This document shows positions 24,791-34,091 of a DNA stretch of 64,000 nucleotides, piece after piece. The DNA lies in contig JAJEKV010000041.1 of NCBI GenBank assembly GCA_021234155.1, forward strand, positions 3,276,829-3,340,828, read 5' to 3'. The notes under the pieces are model-generated. The model saw only the letters and a list, made by a program, of their open reading frames with translations, ran no database searches and had not been told where the DNA came from. Position numbers and translations under genes: made by a program. This stretch comes from Isoetes taiwanensis. Its lineage: Eukaryota; Streptophyta; Lycopodiopsida; Isoetales; Isoetaceae. Position 1 is the first letter of the stretch. Every line of letters starts with the position of its first letter.

Positions 24791-26049
24791 TGCTTGGTCG
24801 AGTTTATCTGTTCACGGGTTATTGGTGTTGAAATGATAAAAGGGTCTAAGTTTATATGAATGTCACAGTTTTCAAATGAGTTGAGCTATCTTCTGGTAAT
24901 AATATAAAGGTTATGGTTCCAAAAGAGCAGGGCTTACGTCTGTGCTTGTATTGCATTTGTCTAAAAGGGTCTCCTGTAGAGATGCTAGGGTGTCTAGGCA
25001 TAGGTTGCAGGATAGGGGCATTTGGTCGTTTGCTAAGGTTGGTGTTGTTCCTTTCTTAGTTTTAGTTTTGTGTTTGCTTAAGCTTAGTTTAACTTTTTGC
25101 TGGACCTTTTGTTGCAATGGGGTTTGGGCTGAATGAGGGTGCTGGTTTAGTTGTAGTACTTACAGGCGGGCATAGTTTGGTTACGTAGATGTGGTCTTTT
25201 CTTCTTAACTTTGCTCGCTGTGGGTTGGTACAGTCCTGCCAAGGTATTTTTAAATGCATATAATGGTTTATGGTAGAATTTGGAAGTTGGTTTTTCTATA
25301 GGACTGATATAGGATCTAACTGAATATATGGATTACGTATACTATTTGTTCATGCTGGTGCTGTAGGAAACCTTTAAATTCTAAAAGCATGGCGGTAAGA
25401 TTAGGCCTTGATGGGTTTAAAGATTAATAGGTTGGATGTTCTATGTTTTATGATCCGGTAGGCATCCATATATTCTAACTAAAGTACTAAAATTGCCAAG
25501 GGTCTGATTATAGAATGTTATTATAAGATCATAACCTGATTAACTAGAAGTGAAGGGCGATGAGCCATGTAGTTCTATTGCTTACCTGTCACCCCTCTCC
25601 TCGTTACCATTTTGATGCTAATGTTGGTCTGTTTGGGTGCAGGTAACCAGAACTACATCTCTTCGTAGTTTTTCGTTGGTTAACTAAGCATATGAATGCT
25701 ATTCGAGAAGCGATTCTAAGGATATTGTACAAGATGACTGGCTGATGTACTATGTGTTTACATGTATTCAAAATAATATTTGGTGAGATCCTTCCAGATT
25801 ATATTGTATGAACATTATAATATAGAAATATTATACTCGTTAATTAAAGGCTGATTACTAATAATACAAGTAGTTGGCATGGAAAAGTTAATTATGGTGG
25901 TTGACAAGTGCCTTTTAGTTGTGGCCTAGTTTAAAACTAGGGTGGACATTTGGGGTAAAAAGTTTTTTCTTGAATATAGTTGTAGGTTGTTTTAACAGGT
26001 CTATGATGATTATCCGGAAAACCGACTTATCGAAGAAGAAAAATGTGAT

Positions 26050-27634
26050 CTCCATTTGTTGGAGGTATCCAACAAACACAACTTTGTGTCAACCCAATGG
26101 TCCCATGAGATGATACTAACTTATGTTTATTGGATATGTGTAGACAAGAAGTACTTGGCTAAAGCAACTGGTGGACATTGGTTATGGGATGGTGGGTATT
26201 GCTCCCAACTACGGGGTTCAATCTATTCTGAGCATGATCCCTAAAGAGATACACCATGTTATTCTGGAATTAAACAGAAGGTTGCCTAATGGTGCTTTTT
26301 CTCCCATTATTTATCTCGGGTTCACTCATGGTTTGAAGTTTTCCTCAAGCTCGATGAGCTTAAAATGAAGGTCGATGATTGCATCCCCAAGTATTGAGCA
26401 GATTTTTATTGATACACAGGGAAATTCTAGCCGATAGAAACGGACCTAGATGACTTGTTAGCTATGGAGTTTAAGATTGGTGTGACCTTCTTAGAAAAGG
26501 AAAACAGATTGACTGATCTCACTTTTGAGGAAGATGGAAAGAAAGAAAACCCTGTTGTGGCTGCTGTTGAGGGACTGACAACTAATAATTTTGGTAAGTT
26601 TATACCCCAGGAAGACATTGATTTAATGAAAAAAGAGAAGGAAGCCTGTTTGGGAAATAACAAACAAGAGGAATTAGTTAGACTCACCCTTACTAATTGC
26701 ATGAGATTTCCGATCCTATCAGAAATGGCGGTTGAATGGTTAGGTGAAGAATTTCAACAAGCTTTATGGAGGAGTCAGAACTTTGGGACGCTGGCTCCTA
26801 TCAGCATAAAAGCATGGAGGCTTATTGCAGGGATTTCGGACAGTCAAATGGAGGAGGTAACTAATGCAGCCAATAACTTGGTAAAAATTATGGATAAAGC
26901 TGAAATCTGTTTCCCATGTGGTACTGACCTCTTTGATAAGAAATGTCAGAATTTTAGTGGTATCACGCTTTCTGTTAAAGCCCACATGGCTTATCCTGAT
27001 ATTGAGAGGACGTATTCCTATCTGCATAGGATGTGGAGGTGTTTTAGTCCATATATAAAATGCAATTGTGGTGATTCATGTAAAGACTCAATAACATGGT
27101 TCGATCAGGCCATTTGGTACATATTCAATCATTTGGAATTGGTTTATCCTAAGTATTCACAGGCAGGGAGAATGGGCTCGTTCCTGATTTTCATCCAGCA
27201 GAATCTGAAAAGGGCAGTTATGGCTCAGTTGGCGTATATGTTAGTCAGAGAAATGTTGGTCAAGGTAACAAATAAACTTGCCAGTAACCCTTTATGTGAC
27301 TTAAAGGTTAGTTTTGGTGATACAAAACTTGTGGAGGTCTGTGAAATGATGGTGAAAAACAGAATGTTTTTGGTTGATAAACTAAACCATGGAAAAGAGG
27401 AAGGTACTGTTACCATTCCCTCTTACAGTGGTCTGACTCAGAGTGAGTCTTATCTGCCGCCTAGGGTGGCAAAGGCAGATCTTGAAATCAGGTTGCAAAA
27501 TTGTTGAAAATTTGGCTGATGATTCTGTTAGCATGATTGGATGTACCCCTGGGGAGGCTTCTGTATCTAAAGCTGAAAAACCAGGAAGTTTTTTCAAAGC
27601 AAGTGAAGTGTTGCAGGGTCGTATCCTGTATTAA
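26050..27634 (+). pseudogene. PLE ORF1, unknown function, frameshifted
   Basis: The main open part is 26,455-27,507 (350 codons). Coding can be followed upstream in other frames (segments around KHNFVSTQWSHEMILTYVYW at 26,070 and IGYGMVGIAPNYGVQSILSM at 26,180) and downstream (GCKIVENLADDSVSMIGCTP at about 27,495-27,555). At least three frame changes therefore break it. Features: several Cys pairs in the middle (CFPCGTD, YIKCNCGDSC), a Trp/aromatic-rich helix region around SITWFDQAIWYIFNHLELVY, no zinc knuckle of the gag type and no GIY-YIG signature. I do not recognise the family. It is probably the element's non-RT protein. Confidence 0.6.
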
Positions 27635-27639
27635 AAAGT

Positions 27640-28540
27640 AAGACACATTTATAATGTTTATTTATACATGATTTTAGTCCATGGTTACTAAATCATGTGA
27701 TATCCGCTGGTCACAGTACATCTTTTGGTCCACGGTCACCCTTTATGTTTGATACAGGGAAGAAACGGTGCGGTTGAAGCTGTCAGGAGTGTTTTTTGTT
27801 GCAGTAATAATTGATGTATGGTTCTATTTGACTTTAGTACTTTAAGATGTAGAAGTAACGTAATCCGCTAAAGGTAGCAATGGGCTGTTTGCCTACCTTT
27901 GGATTCAATATTGTACTGAACATCGGGATCTAATGCTAAGACATTTGTTGGTGAATACTATGGATTTGGAGTTTTCTGGAAGATTATGGATACCAAATGT
28001 TTAGAATATCTTTAGATATTCGGTATGGTTAAGAATGTGAAGATGTACGGTTCTATTTGGCTTTAATTACCTTAAGTTTTTAAGATTTATATGTAGCATA
28101 ATCTGCTAAATGGTGTAATGGACTGTATTCATATCTTCTGATTTAATATAAGCTTCTGGATATGATGCTAATACATTTGTTGCCGAATATTATGGAATGG
28201 GTGTACTAAGCCATGGTTCTTTTGACATTAACAGTCTTGGGTTTTTTATGGTTAATCAGCTGAATGTTGTAACTGGGTATATACCTACTTCTGGAGTTAA
28301 TTTGTAAATTCTAGATGTATTAGACATCATGTGCTGTATTAATGGCCTTTGTTACCGAAATTGGTGAATATACGGAGGATTTCTGGCGACATGGACGACT
28401 TTATTAATAGTATATGGGCACACAGAAGGACTGAGATGGTGATGTAAAAACAGGGGATTATTTGGATAATGGTAAATAATAAAGTGGCATTCACAGGCAT
28501 TAATAGTAGAACACATAACATGTGATACTAATGGTAAGAT
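27640..28540 (+). other. Inter-ORF region of the PLE with ~200-bp repeats
   Basis: About 900 bp without a reading frame. Two diverged copies of a roughly 200-bp unit follow each other, about 27,810-27,985 and 28,040-28,212, both starting GATGTAYGGTTCTATTTG and containing GCTAAKACATTTGTTG. A possible splice acceptor (GATATGCAG) directly precedes the RT frame at 28,553. Confidence 0.65.
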
Positions 28541-28546
28541 CTTGAT

Positions 28547-30624
28547 ATGCAGGGAGATGAAGGAGAAGGGAGATTAGTGATTAATGGACCTTGTGGAAGA
28601 AGAAGAATTTTTTCTGAAAAGGGTAATGCAGATGATAAGGTCAGAATTCATTTTCTCTTTTCTTCCAAGGTCCTGGATAAGATTAACATAAGGAGCTCAA
28701 TTAAAGATTATCTGTATGAAAGACTTGGGGATTTCGGTTTGCATATGATTGAGAAAACAAGTTTTGGCTGGAGATATGATAAAAAGCTTCTTGATTACGT
28801 TTATAAACCGTATAGAATTTTTGCTGATGAAATGATCCCGAGTTGTGTGTGCCATAAGCCGGGGATGCATAAATTTATTGACCACAGGGTAGGGCATGTG
28901 AGAACAATGGATCTCTCCATTATAAAATCCAAAGAACTAAGGAAAATGTTTAGGAAAGGATTAAACTTTATACCGGATAAAATACTTAATATTGAGGACT
29001 TTCTGGAGGATTTTAAAAGTGGTCTGCTCAGCTTTTTTGAGCTGCATGAAGCCAAGGGTAGATGGCTGCACCCGGACGAAAAAAGGGGAATTATGAAGAG
29101 ACTCCTGGAAAGGATAAAAGAACGAGCAGAGAAAATGGCTTTTCTTCATCAAAAAAATCTAAGAAGAGCTAATAATGATAATATTGGAAGATGTATTGAC
29201 TGGTTGGTTAAGAATCTGTATATTGCAGGGGTTGATAAAGCTGGCAATGTTCCATGCTTTATATGCCCGTGGCATGTTAGGGAAATGGCTAGGGAAAGAA
29301 TTCATGGAAAGGATTTTGACATAGTGAAGTGTAATAAAAGTGATATTATCCAATGCTCTTCTGAGGCGGTAGATAAATTTGGTCTTACATGTCCAGTATG
29401 GAGACAAGATACCTTACATCTTGGGAACATTTAAGGCACATAAAGGTGAATATAGATGGATTACTAATGCTAATCGAACTATTTTACTCTGCCTTCTAAA
29501 ATTGTGACTAGAGGTCTTAGAGAGGATTATTGAGATCTTGCCAAAAGCATATATGATGAGAATGAGCAGGATTAATGTGATGCTACGAGGTAAAGTCAAT
29601 CCATTTTGGATTGTCAATTCAGTGTCTACGATGTTATGCTTAATTTGCGAGAGAAAATATATGATGTATTTACTGCTGATATTTCGAAATGTTATGAGAA
29701 TATTCCGCTGGATGGTAAAGATGGGATCTGTTACGTGATTGGGGAAATAATAAATATTGCAGTTGAGTATATGACAGGTAATGGTGAAGAAGTCAAGTTT
29801 TGGTACAGAGTTATTGGTGATGACGTAATCTCTCTATGGGATAGAAAAAAAGGGAAGGTAAAACATGGTCATATATGGATAAAGGTAGGTTTTATGATCT
29901 TAATGTTTGGCTTCTAAATCATTGCTTTGGGACACAAGGTCTAAATGTTTGGAGGCAGGCCTGTGGTATACCGATGGGGTTCTCCTGCTCTCCAGAATGG
30001 TGCAACTTATATCTGTCTTATTTTGAGATGAGGTTTATTGAGAAACTAGCTCGTAATGGAAGGTTTGATGCTATTCTAAGATTCAGATTTGCCAGGAGGT
30101 ACATGGATGATATTTTTGTACCTAATGGACGGAATTTGAATGAGTTCTTTCAACAGGATAAGGATGCAGATGAGTGCTTTAATATATATAACTTAAAGAT
30201 TCTGCAGATCAAAGATGAAACAGAATATAAGACATGGGGAGGAATGGAAAAGGTGGGTTATAAAGGTAATTTCTTAAATGTTACATTTGAGGTGACAAAC
30301 AAGGAGGATGGGTGTTATTGTACTAAAAGATACGATAAGAGGGATAAGTTGCAGTTCAATGTTATGAAGTTCATACATGCATCAGGGTGTAGACCGTATC
30401 TTAATGCTAGTAGGGTTATTATCTCACAACTTATGCCGTACTTATATGTGCATACAGATCATGAGGCAGCTGCCCAAGACATTAATGGGCTTATTCAAGA
30501 ATTTGTGAATAATGGTTTTGACAAAAAAGATCTTATTGAGAATGTGCACAGGCAACTAAACAAAGATAACTATCCAGGGCTTAGGTACAACATTAATGAT
30601 CTTATCAGCTTGGTGGAAAAGTGA
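28547..30624 (+). pseudogene. PLE reverse transcriptase, frameshifted
   Basis: N-terminal part 28,547-29,434 carries RKGLNFIPDK (28,950-28,980), a hallmark before the RT core of Penelope-like proteins. A frame shift near 29,405 leads to IPYILGTFKAHKGEYRWITN. Then motif A, FTADISKCYENIPLDGKDG (about 29,665-29,725), motif B, CGIPMGFSCSPEW (29,961-30,000), motif C, RRYMDDIFV (30,096-30,120), and a downstream FLNVTFEV element (30,270-30,295). The frame changes again near 29,540-29,600 and 29,880. It ends at 30,624 with no endonuclease domain. The enzyme would copy element RNA at an exposed 3' end. Confidence 0.82.
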
Positions 30625-30647
30625 GTCTGGATTTGTGATTGGATGTA

Positions 30648-30690
30648 AGGAAGTAGGACCCCTTCTCTTCATAGGGGGGTCCTACTTCCT
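30648..30690 (+). other. Hairpin after the PLE RT stop
   Basis: AGGAAGTAGGACCCC (30,648-30,662) pairs perfectly with GGGGTCCTACTTCCT (30,676-30,690) across a 13-base loop. The stem starts 24 bases after the TGA of the RT and ends 42 bases before the inner (GAA)n. It could be a 3' RNA recognition structure. Function is inference. Confidence 0.7.
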
Positions 30691-30731
30691 ATGGATTGAA
30701 GGGGCCTGCATCCTGAGGGAGGGGTGTGGGC

Positions 30732-30775
30732 GAAGAAGAAGAAGAAGAAGAAGAAGAAGAAGAAGAAGAAGAAGA
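30732..30775 (+). repeat. (GAA)n at inner junction of the PLE
   Basis: About 44 bp of GAA triplets between the interior and the 3' pseudo-LTR, in the same phase relative to AGGAAAAAGATAAAAT as at the left border. It shows that the GAA run is part of the repeat's start. Confidence 0.95.
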
Positions 30776-31464
30776 GGAAAAAGATAAAATATGGGATGAG
30801 GGGCATTTTTATTAAAGCCATTGTTGTGGCTCCATATGATTAAGGGGCAAGTTAATAATTTTGATTGCATTGTAGAAGGATAATAAAATATAATTTGAAT
30901 GTGTGCCCTTTAGGCTTCAAGTTGGATGGTGTGTGTTTTTAGACGTTGGAAAGGAGTACCATAGGAGTGAGGCTTTTCAAAATGGTCAAGGGATGTATTA
31001 TACAAAAGAAAAAAAGGGGGGAAGTTAATAGTAAAGGTATGGTATTGTATGGTTTTGGTGGTTGAAGGTTTAAAATTGTTAAGGGGAAAGTTAAGATTCA
31101 TGTTGTCTAATGGTTTGAAATCGTATAAGGGGAAGGACATGTGTCACGATGCCTAATGGGTGTGTGGGGTATAGTATAAAGGTAAGAATATTAATGGGAA
31201 AACCTAGGTATGAATTTGACCAATACGATTAAAATATGATGCCTTTTAAATATGATGGTTAAGATATGGATATTTTTAAGTTATGGAATGAGTAGAAAAT
31301 TCAATAGTCTAGGTCTTTGGCGAAAAAATGGCAGTAGGTTATGGCTTCTGGAAATTTCCCTGGCCGCGTCCATGACCGCCGGATTGATCTTGGGAAGGTT
31401 TGCATGCCGATAGGGATTTCTAGATATGGCTAACAGAGGATTCGCACTTAGTCGGTGAGGCATC

Positions 31465-31471
31465 TATAAAA
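31465..31471 (+). promoter_or_regulatory. TATA box in 3' pseudo-LTR
   Basis: Second copy of the TATAAAA in identical context. If used, it would drive transcription out of the element into the (GAA)n and flanking CACTA sequence. Confidence 0.5.
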
Positions 31472-31545
31472 GGACTGGAGTGATCGGATGGCATTACTGT
31501 GGGCTGGTAACAAGGAGTCATTGCAAGGAGGCAGGGAGATACAAG

Positions 31546-31716
31546 ATGCCAAAGGGCAAGTATGAACGTAAACCTGGTAACAAGAGCAAGGCGCAGCTGG
31601 CGGGCAATCTACCGCCGAAGAAATTTGCAAAGGTGGGCTATGAAAAAAAGCAGGCAACTTTTCAAAAAGGGCCACGACAAGAGGCCAGTGGAGGCGACAA
31701 AAATCAGGTCAGATAA
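31546..31716 (+). CDS. Small Lys-rich ORF in 3' pseudo-LTR
   Basis: Copy of the reading frame at 24,620-24,790, with the same donor-like CAG/GTCAGA near its end. In this position it has no downstream element ORF to splice to. Confidence 0.4.
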   Translation: MPKGKYERKPGNKSKAQLAGNLPPKKFAKVGYEKKQATFQKGPRQEASGGDKNQVR

Positions 31717-32946
31717 TGCTTGGTCGAGTTTATCTGTTCACGGGTTATTGGTGTTGAAATGATAAAAGGGTCTAAGTTTATATGAATGTCACAGTTTTCA
31801 TATCAAATGAGTTGAGCTATCTTCTGGTAATAATATAAAGGTTATGGTTTTAGTTTCAAAAGAGCAGGGCTAACGTCTGTGCTTGCATTGCATTTGTCTA
31901 ATAGGGTCTCCTGTAGAGATGCTAGGGTTGTCTAGGCATAGGTTGCAGGATAGGGGCATTTGGTCGTTTGCTAAGGTTGGGGTTGTTCCTTTCTTAGTTT
32001 TAGTTTTGTGTTTGCTTAAGCTTAGTTTAGCTTTTTGCTGGACCTTTTGTTGCTATGGGGTGCTGGTTTAGTTGTAGTACTTATAGGCAGGCATAGTTTG
32101 GTTACGTAGATGTGGTCTTTTCTTCTTAACTTTGCTCGCTATGGGTTGGTACAGTCCTGCCAAGGTATTTTTAAATGCATATAATGGTTTATGGTAGAAT
32201 TTGGAAGTTGGTTTTTCTATAGGACTGATATAGGATCTAACTGAATATATGGATTATGTATACTATTTGTTCATGCTGATGTTGTAGGAAACCTTTAAAT
32301 TCTAAAAGCATGGCGGTAAGATTAGGCCTTGATGGGTTTAAAGATTAATAGGTTGGATGTTCTATCCGGTAGGCAAAACAATCCATGTATTCTAACTAAA
32401 GTACTAAAACTGTCAAGGGTCTGATTATAGAATGTTATTATAAGATCATAACCTGATAAACTAGAAGTGAAGGGCGATGAGCCATGTAGTTCTATTGCTT
32501 ACCTGTCACCCCTCTCCTCGTTACCATTTTGATGCTAATGTTGGTCTGTTTGGGTGCAGGTAACCAGAACTACATCTCTTCGTAGTTTTTCGTTGGTTAA
32601 CGTAGCATATGTATGCTATTCGAGAAGCGATACTAAGGATATTGTACAAGATGACTGGCTGATGTACTATGTGTTTACATGTATTCAAAATAATATTTGG
32701 TGAGATCCTTCCAGATTATATTGTATGAACATTATAATATAGAAATATTATACTCGTTAATTAAAGGCTGATTACTAATAATACAAGTAGTTGGCATGGA
32801 AAAGTTAATTATGGTGGTTGACAAGTGCCTTTTAGTTGTGGCCTAGTTTAAAACTAGGGTGGACATTTGGGGTAAAAAGTTTTTTCTTGAATATAGTTGT
32901 AGGTTGTTTTTAACAGTCTATGATGATTATCTGGAAAAAACTTATC

Positions 32947-33107
32947 GAAGAAGAAGAAGAAGAAGAAGAAGAAGAAGAAGAAGAAGAAGAAGAAGAAGAA
33001 GAAGAAGAAGAAGAAGAAGAAGAAGAAGAAGAAGAAGAAGAAGAAGAAGAAGAAGAAGAAGAAGAAGAAGAAGAAGAAGAAGAAGAAGAAGAAGAAGAAG
33101 AAGAAGA
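32947..33107 (+). repeat. (GAA)n at right border of the PLE
   Basis: About 53 GAA triplets after CTTATC, much longer than at the other two junctions. Poly-Glu, poly-Ser, poly-Arg and poly-Leu frames here are artefacts. Confidence 0.95.
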
Positions 33108-34090
33108 GATTTTAACGTCACTTGCCTCAAGAACTGTGCACATTTTAATAATGTTTCCAAGTCTGTGATATGTGGATGCAATTATTTTGCTTAATTGAGG
33201 TGAAAGTAGTCAGAAAGAACAATTATGACTGATGGTATCAACATACAACATTGGAACCTTGACACTTACATATAAATACCTAAAAATCTATTAGCTTAAA
33301 TGCTCCCTAAACAAGACCTTGCGAGTCTTCATACGTTCCATCACTTATTGCACGTACCTAGTCAATATAGCAACTATTAAGTATTTACTGTGCATTGGCT
33401 TGCAATGACAATTTGCATAATAACACAACCTATTACAATAAGTAATAATTACCCATTACAAAGCTAGACAACTTTGGTAAAACCATTTATCAATCTAACT
33501 ATTTCTAAAGAAACAAGACGACATCAAAACTTAGAAAGTCGAAGGGAAAAAAGTCTCAGGCATTTCTTTGTAAACAAGACCTTCTTAAAACTTCAACAAC
33601 TTGAAGGAAAAAAATCTTAATCAATTCTAGCTATTTTTTAGAAAACAATACCTTGCCAAAACCTTCTGGTGTGCTTTCTGCTAGTTTTAAATAGTATAGA
33701 ATGCATGTACACTTGATACATGGGTTTATTTAACTGGATAGGGGCTTATTTGACTTGCTACACCCGTTAAAGTTATGAAATATACCACCATGAAAATGTT
33801 CAATGTTTTGTGGTACATCCGTTGAGCTATGAGGTATATAATACGATGATGATAACTAGTAATACCTTACCTGCTACGATAACTAATACCTTACCAACAT
33901 GCAAAGATGTAGTTTATCTTAAAATTTTATTTTGTTAGATTTAAAAAGGTTAGGTTTCCACCAATAGTATATGTAGCTATGTGTTCGCTTGTTACGACGA
34001 CATATATATATATTTTTTTAATTTTGTCCCCTGCTATGAGAACTAATACCCTACCAACATGCGAAGATGTAGTTTATCTCAACATGCCTG
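33108..34090. other. AT-rich CACTA interior, short direct repeat
   Basis: No gene recognised. A 50-bp segment (CTGCTACGATAACTAATACC... at 33,871-33,920) recurs at 34,031-34,080 directly before the 1.1-kb tandem array. Confidence 0.6.
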
Positions 34091-34091
34091 T

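Larger units (their letters stand above)
23856..26040 (+). repeat. 5' pseudo-LTR of the Penelope-like element
   Basis: Direct repeat of 30776-32950, closely similar throughout with small indels (e.g. GGTATGGTATTG versus GGTATTG). It starts AGGAAAAAGATAAAATATGG directly after a GAA run and ends CTTATCGAAGAAGAA, the same GAA triplets that flank the other copy. It contains a TATA box, a small conserved reading frame and a possible intron. Confidence 0.9.
30776..32950 (+). repeat. 3' pseudo-LTR of the Penelope-like element
   Basis: Partner of 23856-26040. It is preceded by (GAA)n at 30,732-30,775, which joins it to the interior, and followed by a 160-bp (GAA)n tract. Confidence 0.9.
23795..33107 (+). 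mobile_element. Penelope-like element, endonuclease-less type
   Basis: Nine-kb retroelement on the plus strand with direct terminal repeats of about 2.2 kb (23856-26040 and 30776-32950) and (GAA)n at the left border, the inner junction and the right border. The interior carries an unidentified ORF1 (about 26,050-27,634) and a reverse transcriptase (28,547-30,624). Its motifs (RKGLNFIPDK, ADISKCYENIP, GIPMGFSCSPEW, RRYMDDIF) fit Penelope-like RTs. The protein stops right after the thumb region and no GIY-YIG endonuclease is seen, as in the Athena/Coprina group. Long direct pseudo-LTRs are a known feature of these elements. It lies inside the CACTA transposon. Frameshifts in both ORFs make this copy inactive. 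Confidence 0.82.

Noticed and set aside
23856-26040. Hammerhead ribozyme in the PLE terminal repeat
   Set aside because: Known for several PLEs, but I found no intact CUGANGA...GAAA core. The nearest, GCTGATGTTGTAGGAAAC at about 32,276, lacks the conserved A and a proper stem II.
26455-27507. Calling PLE ORF1 a gag protein
   Set aside because: No CCHC knuckle or gag fold signature is visible. The Cys pairs present do not fit the gag pattern.
23795-33107. Telomere-associated insertion as in Athena/Coprina
   Set aside because: No TTTAGGG or TTAGGG arrays at the borders or elsewhere in the window.
32859-33194. Poly-Arg, poly-Glu, poly-Ser and poly-Leu frames
   Set aside because: They are translations of the (GAA)n tract at the PLE border.
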